Shown here piece after piece: positions 33,583 to 42,669 of a stretch of 64,000 nt of DNA. The stretch's first letter is position 1. Each line of letters starts with the position of its first letter. A program made the position numbers and the translations under genes. This DNA comes from Bacteroidota bacterium (GTDB lineage: Bacteria > Bacteroidota > Bacteroidia > Chitinophagales > Saprospiraceae), in NCBI GenBank assembly GCA_020160935.1, contig JAIUPL010000028.1, positions 1-64,000 on the forward strand, read 5' to 3'. The notes below the pieces were generated by a model. That model saw nothing but the letters and a program-made list of their open reading frames with translations. It searched no databases and was not told where the DNA came from.

Positions 33583-34713
33583 ATGAGCCTTCAAATGGTT
33601 GACCTCAAAACCCAGTACCAACGCATTCAATCCGACATACAGCGGGAGATGCAGGAGGTACTGGAAACCAGCATGTTCATCGGCGGGCCCAAAGTGAATG
33701 CCTTCCGCGAAAACCTGGAAGCCTACCTTGGCGTTCGGCACGTGATCCCCTGCGCCAATGGCACCGACGCCCTGCAAATCGCTATGATGGCGCTCGGATT
33801 GCAACCCGGCGACGAGGTCATTGTTCCGGCATTTACGTATGTCGCCACGGCTGAAGTGATCGGGCTGCTGGGCCTGAAACCCGTTATGACGGATGTCGAC
33901 CCGGAGACGTTCAATATCACTGCTGCGCACATCGAGGCGGCTATTACGCCGCGTACCAAAGCCATCGTGCCCGTACACCTGTTCGGACAAAGTGCTGATA
34001 TGGAAGCCATTATGCAGGTAGCCGAGCGACACAACTTGTACGTCATCGAAGACAACGCCCAGGCCATCGGCGCCGACTACACCTTTGCCGACGGCGCTGT
34101 ACGCAAAACAGGAGCCATCGGACATTTCGGCTGCACCTCGTTTTTCCCTTCCAAAAACCTGGGCTGCTACGGCGACGGCGGCGCCCTCATGACCAACGAC
34201 GACGATTTGGCCGCCAAAGCGCGCATGATCGCCAACCACGGCCAATCGCGACAATATTACCACGACAAAATCGGCGTTAATTCGCGCCTCGACGCCCTCC
34301 AGGCCGTGGTGCTCAATGTGAAACTGCCACACCTCGACACCTACAACAACAGCCGCCGTGGCGCCGCGCTCTACTACGACAGCGTATTTTCCAATATCGC
34401 CGACCTCAAAATTCCCGGCCGACAGCACAATTCCACCCACGTGTTCCACCAGTACACCCTGCGTTTGGAAGGTGGCCCAGCCCGCCGCGATGCCCTCAAA
34501 GCATTCCTGCAAGAACAAGGTATCCCGGCCATGATCTACTACCCCGTTCCGCTGTACAAACAACTGGCGTTCGAGCACTGGTGGCCAGGTGGCACACTGC
34601 CCGTAACCGAACAATTGTGCGATTCGGTGTTTTCCTTGCCTATGCACTCCGAACTGAACGAGGCAGTGCTGGAGCGGATAACGAAAGCGGTTAAAGCGTT
34701 TTTTGAAAAGTAA
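33583..34713 (+). CDS. DegT/DnrJ/EryC1/StrS sugar aminotransferase (WbpE-like)
   Basis: This 376-residue PLP-dependent sugar aminotransferase converts a 3-keto (or 4-keto) nucleotide sugar to the amino sugar with glutamate as donor. The PLP lysine is K191 in FFPSKNLGCYGDGGA. Other family marks are CANGTDALQIAMMALG near 58, GDEVIVPAFTYVATAEV near 76, VEDNAQ-type acidic motif (YVIEDNAQAIGADY) near 155, and GVNSRLDALQAVVLNVKL near 233. Position between a UDP-sugar 6-dehydrogenase and a WbpB-type oxidoreductase favours the 3-amino-uronic acid route. It is flanked by the two H palindromes. Confidence 0.93.
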   Translation: MSLQMVDLKTQYQRIQSDIQREMQEVLETSMFIGGPKVNAFRENLEAYLGVRHVIPCANGTDALQIAMMALGLQPGDEVIVPAFTYVATAEVIGLLGLKPVMTDVDPETFNITAAHIEAAITPRTKAIVPVHLFGQSADMEAIMQVAERHNLYVIEDNAQAIGADYTFADGAVRKTGAIGHFGCTSFFPSKNLGCYGDGGALMTNDDDLAAKARMIANHGQSRQYYHDKIGVNSRLDALQAVVLNVKLPHLDTYNNSRRGAALYYDSVFSNIADLKIPGRQHNSTHVFHQYTLRLEGGPARRDALKAFLQEQGIPAMIYYPVPLYKQLAFEHWWPGGTLPVTEQLCDSVFSLPMHSELNEAVLERITKAVKAFFEK

Positions 34714-34855
34714 GACCTCACCCCCGGCCCAGACCTCACCCCCCGACCCCCTCTCCGAGGGAGAGGGGGAGCGAGTACCCTCGGCATTCTGTATAAAGGA
34801 TGCCAAGCGGGAAGTCACCCCCTCTCCCTCGGAGAGGGGGCCGGGGGGTGAGGTC
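34714..34855. repeat. GACCTCACCCCCCGG palindromic element H2 (loop inverted)
   Basis: This is a second copy of the H element, starting directly after the aminotransferase TAA, with gacctcaccccc partly duplicated on the left. Its loop (about 34770-34818) is the reverse complement of the H1 loop with only a few differences. That pattern fits inversion by pairing or recombination between the arms. Confidence 0.92.
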
Positions 34856-34863
34856 CCCACACC

Positions 34864-35801
34864 ATGCCCACTTTCGCCCTCATCGGAGCAGCCGGTTACG
34901 TAGCCACCCGGCATTTGCAAGCCATCCAGGCCACAGGAAACACCCTGGTGGCAGCGCTCGATCCGAATGATTCGGTAGGCATTCTGGACAGTTATTTCCC
35001 GGAAGCCGCCTTTTTTACCGAGTTCGAACGATTCGACCGGCACCTGGAAAAACTGCGCCGCAACGGCCAGGCAGTTGATTACATCACCATTTGCTCCCCC
35101 AATTACCTGCACGACGCACATATTCGTTATGCCTTGCGCTATGGTGCACGTGTTATTTACTCAATCCCTGGAACCTCGATGCCCTGCGGGAAATGGAAGC
35201 GGAAACGGGCCGCTCGGTTTCAACCATTCTACAACTCCGACACCACCCGGAAGTCATCGCACTGCGGGAAAAAATAGCAGGCCAGCACTCCAACCACGTG
35301 TACGACGCCGAACTGACCTATATCACCCCGCGCGGCAAATGGTACCACGCCTCCTGGAAAGGCGATGAAAGCAAATCGGGCGGCATTATCACCAATATCG
35401 GTATCCACCTGTTCGATATGCTCGCCTGGGTGTTCGGCCCTGTGCAACACGCGGAAGTACACCTGCGCACCCACAGCCGCGCTTCCGGAGTGCTGCAATT
35501 TGCCCATGCGCAGGTACGCTGGTTCCTCAGCGTGGATGCCGACACCCTGCCGCCTGAGGCGGGAAAAGGCCCCCTGCGTACGCTCACGCTCGACGGACAG
35601 GCCTGGAATTTTTCGGAAGGTTTTACCGATTTGCACCGCGAAAGTTATCGCCACATTTTAGATGGAAAGGGCTGGACCATCGCAGACGCCGCGCCTTCAG
35701 TAGCCCTCACCAGCGCCCTGCGGCAGATGGAAGTGACTGTGCCGGGAGACAATGCGCATGCTTTGGTATATTTGCCGGGAAAGGGGCATCCTTTTGAATG
35801 A
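34864..35801 (+). pseudogene. Gfo/Idh/MocA oxidoreductase, WbpB/WlbA-like, frameshifted
   Basis: The first frame (from the ATG at 34864) encodes the Rossmann part (FALIGAAGYVATRHLQAIQA) up to CSPNYLHDAHIRYALRYGARVI, then breaks. The second frame resumes near 35158 with LNPWNLDALREMEAETGRS and continues through GGIITNIGIHLFDMLAWVFG to the stop at 35801. In this family the junction normally reads VICEKPLVLNPWN, with the EKP lysine at the active site. The sequence is consistent with loss of about 16 bases encoding CEKPL. The enzyme oxidises C3 of a UDP-acetamido-uronic acid before transamination. It is either a genuine recent pseudogene or an assembly error. The rest of both frames looks intact. 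Confidence 0.85.
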
Positions 35802-35852
35802 TGAATGATGAATTTTATGGAAAAAAGCCTAATTTTGTATAAAAAGTAAGCA

Positions 35853-36428
35853 ATGACGAGTGTCATAAAATATCCGTTGCGCAATCTGAATAGTGCTGTC
35901 CTGAATGATTTGCAGGAAAAATACCCGGAAGCGGAAGTACATATCGAGATTGACAGCAACCGTCACCATGAGGGCCTGACAGAACAGGGTTTCTGGGAAC
36001 TCATTGCTTTGTTGGACTGGCAAAAAACAGGGGATAATGATGCCGTCATGGAACCCTTGATTGCTGCTTTGGCAGCATCCCCTGTGCGACATATTTACGA
36101 GTTTGACGATATTTTGTCGCAAAAACTCTATAAATTAGATGCGTTGCGCTTTGCGACACAAATCGGTGAAAGTGCCTGGAAGCCAGGTCAATATTTTTCC
36201 CCGGATATATTTCTATATGCGCGCTGTTGCGCGGTGGCCAACGGACAAGATTACTATCAAAAATTGCTCACTGATCCGGCATTGATGCCCAAAGACATGG
36301 ATTTTGGCGCCTTGTTACGTGTCACGGAAGAGGCTTATACGCGAAAATCTGGTAGCGCATACACTTATGTGCCTGCTTATCCAATAGAAACGTATTCTAA
36401 TAAAGAGGGTTGGGCTGAAGTGATTTAG
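35853..36428 (+). CDS. DUF4240 domain protein
   Basis: This 191-residue cytoplasmic protein matches the DUF4240 pattern by eye: GFWELIALLDWQKTGDNDAV near 45-65, VRHIYEFDDILSQKLYKLDA near 78-97, FLYARCCAVANGQDYYQKLL near 118-138, and ALLRVTEEAYTRKSG near 150-165. The molecular function of the family is unknown. It lies 12 bases upstream of a small URI/GIY-YIG-like nuclease gene. A TAATTTTG -7-like box lies 15 bases before the start (35830-35837) but without a TTG at the proper distance. I infer that the two genes form a unit, possibly a nuclease with its neutralising partner. Confidence 0.78.
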   Translation: MTSVIKYPLRNLNSAVLNDLQEKYPEAEVHIEIDSNRHHEGLTEQGFWELIALLDWQKTGDNDAVMEPLIAALAASPVRHIYEFDDILSQKLYKLDALRFATQIGESAWKPGQYFSPDIFLYARCCAVANGQDYYQKLLTDPALMPKDMDFGALLRVTEEAYTRKSGSAYTYVPAYPIETYSNKEGWAEVI

Positions 36429-36440
36429 TCTTGTTTATTT

Positions 36441-36740
36441 ATGCACGGTAATTCAAAAAAAAATCCCAACCCGCATCATTTGTATGGAATTTTCGAAGAG
36501 AAAACGAATGATGTATTTAAATATGGTATTACCGATGACCCTATTGGGAAAGATGGCTTGCCTGCTCGTACAAGAAAACAGATAACAATCTTAAACCTCG
36601 CTGCCGGATTCCTGAAATTTATAGGAAAAGTTTTAATAAGCGGTATTCCTGGCAGGGCAGAAGCGGAAAAGATAGAGCGTGAACATATCCAGGAACATGT
36701 AGACAAATTCGGGAGCATGCCACCTGGCAATTTAAAATAG
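36441..36740 (+). CDS. Small URI/GIY-YIG-like nuclease domain protein
   Basis: This 99-residue protein is made of a single domain. HHLYGIFEEKTNDVFKYGIT (residues 12-31) shows the two-strand LYGI-x(n)-KYGI pattern of the GIY-YIG/URI fold. A conserved-looking Arg follows (LPARTRKQI, near 40-47) and a C-terminal Glu region (REHIQEHVDKFG, near 80-92). It resembles the Tox-URI2-type toxin domains found at the C-termini of polymorphic toxins, with no N-terminal delivery domain here. It is free-standing behind a DUF4240 gene inside the EPS locus. It could be a toxin fragment left from a larger protein or an intact small nuclease. Assignment is by motif recollection only. Confidence 0.6.
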   Translation: MHGNSKKNPNPHHLYGIFEEKTNDVFKYGITDDPIGKDGLPARTRKQITILNLAAGFLKFIGKVLISGIPGRAEAEKIEREHIQEHVDKFGSMPPGNLK

Positions 36741-36812
36741 ACCTCTTGTAATTCTTTTTCAAACAGCGGTTTGCTTCCCCCAACTTCTCAACCGCTCAAC
36801 AAGCATAACACA

Positions 36813-39515
36813 TTGAAACTCCACCACATTTTTTTAGTTCTCCTCCTCTTTGCATGCAGGGACATCAGCGCCCAGAATCAGCAGATCATTGAACAGCAGG
36901 CCCGTTCTATCATCCAGTCGAAAGGACTGGACGAGAATGAAGTAAAAGCGCGCCTCAAACAGCAGGGCATCGATATTGAAAATATGACGCCCGAGGAACT
37001 TGCGCAGTCCCAGTCGCGCATCGAGGCTGTCGTAAACGACATGGAGGCCGAAAAAAAGGCCGCCATGGAAATCAATACCCCCGTGGCTGAGCCTGCTGCA
37101 ACGACCACTGTAGATACAGTGGCTCCGAAGTCGGAAACCCCTCCTGCACCTGTAGAAACGGCCAAAAAGAATACCCTCGAACTACCTCCTACCGAAATAT
37201 TCGGGCACCATTTGTTTCGCGCCAAAGACCTGAGTGTGTACAGCACCACCAGCGAAGTCAAGCCACCCGATTCCTATGTGCTTGGCCCGGGCGACGAACT
37301 GACGATCAGTATTTTCGGCCCTTCCCAGTTTGATAACAAGTTCATTATCAACAAGGAAGGCTATATCGCGCCGCTGAATATGCCCAAAATCTTCCTGAAA
37401 GGCATCTCTTTCGGACAGGCACGCGAATTGCTTCGCAGCCGTTTCGGAGGGTTTTACCGTTTTGCACCCGAGCAGTTTGCTGTCAGCCTCAGCACCGCGC
37501 GCACCATTAGCGTCAATATTTTTGGAGAAGCCGTCAACATTGGTTCTTTTACCATGTCTGCCGTCAATACGGCTTTCAATGCCCTGGTAGCAGCAGGAGG
37601 GCCAACCGAACTCGGTACCGTGCGCAACATCAAACTCATTCGTGGCAGAACCAGCAAACAAATTGACCTGTACCAATTTATCAACAACCCCTCTGCGCAG
37701 TTCGAATTTAGCCTAGAAAACAACGACATCATCCACATACCTGTCGCAGAACGCATCATTTCCATACAGGGCGCTATCCGCAGGCCATTCAAATACGAAC
37801 TCATTCAGGGTGAAAACCTGGTGCAATTAATAGCATATGCAGGCGGGCTCAATCCCAATGCATATCGGGAGATTATACAGGTGAACCGTTTTGAAAACGA
37901 CAAAAGAATCCTCATCGATGTCAACCTGAAAACCCTGCTCAACAACAAACAGGATTTTGTGCTGCTGAATGGCGACGCGGTCATCGTGCGCACTATTCCC
38001 ACGCCGATTGAGAACACGGCCGGTATTGAAGGCGCTGTCAATTTGCCGGGCAAATATTCCATTTCGGAAACGCCACGCATCAGCGACCTGCTGAAAAAAG
38101 GTGAGTTGCGCCCACAGTCGCGCACCGACATCGCGTTCCTCTTGCGGGAAAATACCGACGGCACCAAACGCCTGATCCAGATCTCGCCTGCCGAACTGCT
38201 TGCTGCACCCGGATCAGCCAATGACCTGACGCTCAACCCCAAAGACGTACTGACCGTTTATACACAGGCCAGATACACCGATAAAAGCACCATCAGCGTG
38301 CGCGGTGCCGTACGGGAAGAAGTGAAAAATTACCCTTTTGCGGCCGATTCCTCAATTACACTGGAAAGAGCCATCCTCCTCGCTGGCGGATTGAGCGCAG
38401 AGGCCACCGGCCTGGGCTACATCATGCGTACCAACCCCAACAATACCAAGGAAAAAAGTTACTTACCCATCAATATCACTGCCGCCCTGCAAGACCCAGC
38501 CGGTCCGGCCAACGTTCGCTTGCAGCCCTTCGACGAGGTGGTTACCCTCCTGGCGCCTGTTTACACAGACGTAGCAGATGTAAAAATTGTAGGCGCCGTA
38601 CGCACACCCGGCAAGTTCCAGTACAGCCCTACCTTGACGCTCAAAGACGCCCTGATTCTGGCCGGCGGCATGAAAATGGAGGCTGCCCGCAACCGTATCG
38701 ACATATACCGTGTCGATATTACGGCCAACCAGCCCACCCATACACTGGCCATCTCACTGGAGGTTGATAACGATTACAACATTACCAATGGAGGCAGCAA
38801 TTTCAGCCTGCAACCTTTTGATGAAGTGGTGGTTCGCACCGCTCCGCAATTCCAATACCAGGAGTTTGTCGAACTCAACGGGGACGTAAAATATCCCGGC
38901 CGATACGCCCTGATTGATGAAAATGAACGGCTCACTGATCTTATTAAACGCGCTGGAGGCCTGACAACCGAAGCAGATGCACGTGCTGTGACCTTGTTCC
39001 GCACTGAAAACGACAAGGGTTTTGTAGTCACCCGGCTCGAAGCGGCCATGCGCGCACCCAACTCTTCGGAAAACCATATCCTGAAAAATGGCGACGTAAT
39101 CAATGTGCCCAAATTGCAGGATCTGGTCACCATCCGGGCTGTCAACACCGACCTGTCGCAGATACTGAATACACAGGCAGGCAAGACCGGACAAATCAGC
39201 GTGGCATGGCATAGCAGCAGACGCGCAGGTTGGTACGTACGCGAATATGCAGGCGGTTTTGCAAAAAACGCCAACAAGAAAAAGGTAAAGGTAGAGCAAC
39301 CCAATGGTAAGGTCAATCGTACCAAAAGTTTCTGGTTTTTCCGTATTTATCCAAAAGTAGTAAAAGGATCTGTCGTATTTGTGCCTGCCGAGCCACCCAA
39401 AGAAAGCAAACCCAAAGAAAAGAAGAACATCGACTGGGATAAAAAACTGACACAAATTCTGGCAGTAACGGGCGTCATTACCAGCGCCGCTATTGCTATC
39501 GCAGCATTTAAATAA
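36813..39515 (+). CDS. SLBB-domain polysaccharide export protein (Wza-like)
   Basis: I prefer the TTG at 36813 (900 residues), which begins a clean signal peptide (KLHHIFLVLLLFACRDISAQ). The ATG at 36771 would add 14 residues read from a CAACTTCTC leader repeat. A Gln/Glu-rich helical region (about 20-130) precedes the polysaccharide export domain (YVLGPGDELTISIFGPSQFD near 155). Four to six SLBB beta-grasp repeats follow (VNIFGEAVNIGSFTMSAV, ISIQGAIRRPFKYELIQGEN, VRGAVREEVKNYPF, IVGAVRTPGKFQYSPTLTLK, ELNGDVKYPGRYALIDENER). A C-terminal hydrophobic helix ends the protein (ILAVTGVITSAAIAIAAF). It would form the outer-membrane exit pore for the EPS. It is followed 20 bases later by a Wzz-type gene. 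Confidence 0.93.
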   Translation: MKLHHIFLVLLLFACRDISAQNQQIIEQQARSIIQSKGLDENEVKARLKQQGIDIENMTPEELAQSQSRIEAVVNDMEAEKKAAMEINTPVAEPAATTTVDTVAPKSETPPAPVETAKKNTLELPPTEIFGHHLFRAKDLSVYSTTSEVKPPDSYVLGPGDELTISIFGPSQFDNKFIINKEGYIAPLNMPKIFLKGISFGQARELLRSRFGGFYRFAPEQFAVSLSTARTISVNIFGEAVNIGSFTMSAVNTAFNALVAAGGPTELGTVRNIKLIRGRTSKQIDLYQFINNPSAQFEFSLENNDIIHIPVAERIISIQGAIRRPFKYELIQGENLVQLIAYAGGLNPNAYREIIQVNRFENDKRILIDVNLKTLLNNKQDFVLLNGDAVIVRTIPTPIENTAGIEGAVNLPGKYSISETPRISDLLKKGELRPQSRTDIAFLLRENTDGTKRLIQISPAELLAAPGSANDLTLNPKDVLTVYTQARYTDKSTISVRGAVREEVKNYPFAADSSITLERAILLAGGLSAEATGLGYIMRTNPNNTKEKSYLPINITAALQDPAGPANVRLQPFDEVVTLLAPVYTDVADVKIVGAVRTPGKFQYSPTLTLKDALILAGGMKMEAARNRIDIYRVDITANQPTHTLAISLEVDNDYNITNGGSNFSLQPFDEVVVRTAPQFQYQEFVELNGDVKYPGRYALIDENERLTDLIKRAGGLTTEADARAVTLFRTENDKGFVVTRLEAAMRAPNSSENHILKNGDVINVPKLQDLVTIRAVNTDLSQILNTQAGKTGQISVAWHSSRRAGWYVREYAGGFAKNANKKKVKVEQPNGKVNRTKSFWFFRIYPKVVKGSVVFVPAEPPKESKPKEKKNIDWDKKLTQILAVTGVITSAAIAIAAFK

Positions 39516-39535
39516 ATCACTCCAACCGCTCCTAC

Positions 39536-40636
39536 GTGGAAAACATACAACCCGCGCCTTTCCAGCAGCCCGATGAGGAAATGAACCTCGGCGATTTGCT
39601 CCGCCGACTCAAGGAATACTGGGTGGAAATCAAACGCAACTGGCTGACCATCGGGCTGATCTGCATTCCATTCCTCGTCTGGCAGGGGTACATGGCCCTC
39701 ACCACACCAGTTACCTACTCCAGCAGCCTAACATTCATGGTAAACGAGGACACCAGCGGCGGCGCCAGTATCCTCAATAGCCTGTTGGGCGACTTCGGCA
39801 TCGGGCAAAACCAGAACAACTACGACAAGATTCTGGAACTGGGCAAGTCCATGCGCATCATCCGCTACGCCCTGTTCAGCAAAGCGGACATCGACGGAAA
39901 AACGGACTACCTCGCCAACCACTTTATCCGCATCCAACACCTGCACGAAAAAGAATGGAGCAAAAAACCGAAAGATCCCAACCAGCCCAGCCTGAATGGT
40001 TTTTTGTTCACCCGGGATAGTTTCGAGCAGTTCAGCAGGATCGAATACGCAGCGTTCAAGTCGATTTATAGCATGCTGATCGGTGGCGAGAGCACCACGC
40101 CATTGTTCAGCACACGTTACAACCAGGACTCAGGCATTATGTCGCTCTCGGTCAAAACGCGCTCCGAGACACTGACGATCCTGCTTTTACGCGCCATTTT
40201 CGATCAATTGAGTGCCTTTTATATCCTTTCCGCTACCGAAAAACAAAAGGAAACCTACGACATCATCAAGGAAAAAACCGACTCGCTCCTGCGCCAACTC
40301 TCTGGCGCAGAATATAGCGCTGCACGATTCAGTGAGCAAAGTTATGGCCTGATGCGCCCCACCGATCAATTGCCCGGCGAGCGCTTCAGCCGCAACAAAA
40401 ACATCTATACGCTGATTTATGGCGAATCCCTGAAGAACCTCGAACTGGCAGACTTTGCTTTGAAAAACAGGATTCCATATGTCCAGCCGATCGATTTTCC
40501 GATTCCGCCGATTACCGGGGCGGGATATGGAAAGAAAAAGGCTTTGGGGCTGGGATTGGGGCTGGGGCTGGTATTGGGGTTAGCGTTTGTCATGTGGAAA
40601 ATGAATTCTCGTCAACTAAAATCTGATAAAAAATAA
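39536..40636 (+). CDS. Wzz/chain-length determinant protein
   Basis: The protein has 366 residues from a GTG start, which lies 20 bases after the exporter gene. It has the two-helix topology of polysaccharide co-polymerases. An N-terminal cytoplasmic segment holds MNLGDLLRRLKEYWVEIKRN, the first helix is at about 38-60, the long [11 protein letters not shown] helical domain is at about 65-330, and the C-terminal helix is Gly-rich (KKALGLGLGLGLVLGLAFVM). No fused tyrosine kinase domain is present, so it is a Wzz-type rather than a Wzc-type protein. It controls polymer length with the Wzy-like protein. It is the last gene of host composition before the AT-rich block. Confidence 0.9.
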   Translation: MENIQPAPFQQPDEEMNLGDLLRRLKEYWVEIKRNWLTIGLICIPFLVWQGYMALTTPVTYSSSLTFMVNEDTSGGASILNSLLGDFGIGQNQNNYDKILELGKSMRIIRYALFSKADIDGKTDYLANHFIRIQHLHEKEWSKKPKDPNQPSLNGFLFTRDSFEQFSRIEYAAFKSIYSMLIGGESTTPLFSTRYNQDSGIMSLSVKTRSETLTILLLRAIFDQLSAFYILSATEKQKETYDIIKEKTDSLLRQLSGAEYSAARFSEQSYGLMRPTDQLPGERFSRNKNIYTLIYGESLKNLELADFALKNRIPYVQPIDFPIPPITGAGYGKKKALGLGLGLGLVLGLAFVMWKMNSRQLKSDKK

Positions 40637-40637
40637 T

Positions 40638-41831
40638 ATGATGAGCAATATAGTGCGAATAGCAGTAATTGTTTCACATCCTATTCAGCACTTTTGTCCA
40701 ATGTATGCGAGTTGGGCACAACACAATGACTTTCAACTTAAAGTTTTTTTTGCATCTAGTATAGGTGTCCAACCCTATCATGACCCAGGTTTTGGTACAC
40801 TTGTCAATTGGAATAACCTATATTTAGACTCTTTTGATCATGTTTTTTTAAATGAAGGAAAAAGTCTATCTGTAAATAGCAGTCTTGATGCGCCAGATTT
40901 GACAAATGAATTAAGCACATACAATCCGGCTGTGATAATCATTTATGGATATAATCAAATTATTCAGAAAAAAGCAATGGTGTGGGGAAAGAGAAATAAT
41001 AAAAAAGTGTTCTACATATCAGATTCTGAAAGAGCACATGATGAATCTTCCTTTAGGTGGTTCATAAAGAAGCAACTTCGAAAATCATTTTTTAAAAAAG
41101 TAGACTGCTGCTTGACTGTTGGGAACTTTAATGAACATTACTATCATTGGATGGGTGTGTCAATGGACCGAATGATTAGGCTAGGTTTTTCTATAGATTT
41201 ACCTATTTACCAAAAAGCATATGAAAAAAGAGCACTTTTTAGAAAGGAAATTCGAGAAAAGTATAATGTTCCAGAATCAAGTATACTTATTTCAATGGTT
41301 GGCAAACTGATTAAAAGGAAACGTCAAATTGATATTGTTCGATCACTAAAAATATTAGAAGATTCCAGTTTAAAACATTTCACACTTTTAGTAGTAGGAA
41401 TGGGAGAAGATGAACAAAAAATTATTAATGAAGCATCTACTTTATCTAGAAATTTGGTAATAATTACTGGATTTATTCCTGCGGAAAAATTAGTAGCCTA
41501 CTATGCTGCAACAGATATTTATGTACACGCATCAGAATATGATCCACATACACTCGCTGTAAGTGAAGCAATTTACATGGGTTGCCCTGTTATTGTATCA
41601 AATAAATGCGGAGTTTTCGGCCCTAACGATGATGTTCAAGTCGGCAAGAATGGCTACACATATGAATGTGGTAATGTAACAATGTTATCACGCCTACTAA
41701 ATCACCTTGGAAAAAGCACCTCACTGTTAAATGAGTTCTCTGCAAACTCTCACATCATTGGCCAGGAAAATCAAATACGTGCACATAGCACTGGATTAAG
41801 AACAGCATTAATGAAAGAAGAGTTATTATGA
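40638..41831 (+). CDS. Glycosyltransferase family 4 (AT-rich block, gene 1)
   Basis: This 397-residue GT-B fold transferase starts one base after the Wzz stop, and a second Met at 40641 is equally possible. The C-terminal GT4 half contains VPESSILISMVGKLIKRKRQ near 220-240, then LLVVGMGEDEQKI. It also carries the family EX7E-like stretch in ASEYDPHTLAVSEAIYMGCP near 300-318. It adds one sugar to the lipid-linked repeat unit on the cytoplasmic face; donor and acceptor are unknown. Base composition drops abruptly at this gene (many AAA/TTA/ATA codons), marking the left edge of the imported block. Confidence 0.88.
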   Translation: MMSNIVRIAVIVSHPIQHFCPMYASWAQHNDFQLKVFFASSIGVQPYHDPGFGTLVNWNNLYLDSFDHVFLNEGKSLSVNSSLDAPDLTNELSTYNPAVIIIYGYNQIIQKKAMVWGKRNNKKVFYISDSERAHDESSFRWFIKKQLRKSFFKKVDCCLTVGNFNEHYYHWMGVSMDRMIRLGFSIDLPIYQKAYEKRALFRKEIREKYNVPESSILISMVGKLIKRKRQIDIVRSLKILEDSSLKHFTLLVVGMGEDEQKIINEASTLSRNLVIITGFIPAEKLVAYYAATDIYVHASEYDPHTLAVSEAIYMGCPVIVSNKCGVFGPNDDVQVGKNGYTYECGNVTMLSRLLNHLGKSTSLLNEFSANSHIIGQENQIRAHSTGLRTALMKEELL

Positions 41832-41922
41832 AATTTTTGACAATAATGTTTATGCTTAATATCAAGGTTAGAAAACCATGTGAAAGCATCAAAAGTAACA
41901 ACTCATATTCTTCTATAACATC

Positions 41923-42669
41923 ATGAATTGGAAAAACAAACTATATGAAGCCTATGTATCAACAGGCATGAGTAAAAAAAATGAAAATAATACAATAGAT
42001 ATTTTCGACCAGTATAGGTTCACAGCCAAGAGAATAAAAAAATATTTAGGAGATGATAAGACAATAAAAATAATAGACTTGGGCTGTGGTTCAGGAGGTT
42101 TGTTATATCAAATAAAGCAGTTTGGTTATGAAAACCTTACAGGTATTGATTACTCCTCAGAGCAGGTAGAACTTGCTAACATGATGGGCCTAACTTTCAT
42201 ATATCAGGGTGATATTATTGATTATTTAGCAAAAAGTAAGGACAGTTGCATCGATGTAATAATTCTAATGGATGTGATTGAGCATTTTACTAGAGAAGAA
42301 TTGATAAATTTACTTTCTCTGTTAAGGATGAAAATACGGCCCACTGGTAGAATAATAATCCATGTACCTAATGCTGAAGGTATTTTTGGTAGTAGAATCA
42401 GGTTTGGTGATATTACACATGAGATTGCCTTTACAAGACAATCTCTAGCACAGATTTTTAAATCTACAGGGTTTAGTAGTATCTACTGTTTCGAAGACAA
42501 ACCCACAATACATAGTATTGCTAGTTTTTTTCGTAGAATTGTATGGGATACTTTTACAGTCTTTTTTCGGATACTATTCGCAGCCGAGACTGGCAGTTTT
42601 TCCGCAATCTTATCACAGAATATGCTTGCTGTAATAAGTGTTTCACCTGCTATTGAAAAAAGAGGGTAA
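41923..42669 (+). CDS. Class I SAM-dependent methyltransferase
   Basis: This 248-residue methyltransferase has motif I IIDLGCGSGGLLYQIK near residue 49, the acidic residue of motif II in LTGIDYSSEQVELAN near 70, and motif IV VIILMDVIEHFTREEL near 110. The C-terminus has two hydrophobic stretches (FFRRIVWDTFTVFFRILFAA), perhaps a membrane-associating helix. In this setting it probably methylates a sugar hydroxyl or carboxyl of the repeat unit. It overlaps the flippase gene by about 30 bases if the GTG start of that gene is used. Composition is AT-rich like its neighbours. Confidence 0.9.
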   Translation: MNWKNKLYEAYVSTGMSKKNENNTIDIFDQYRFTAKRIKKYLGDDKTIKIIDLGCGSGGLLYQIKQFGYENLTGIDYSSEQVELANMMGLTFIYQGDIIDYLAKSKDSCIDVIILMDVIEHFTREELINLLSLLRMKIRPTGRIIIHVPNAEGIFGSRIRFGDITHEIAFTRQSLAQIFKSTGFSSIYCFEDKPTIHSIASFFRRIVWDTFTVFFRILFAAETGSFSAILSQNMLAVISVSPAIEKRG

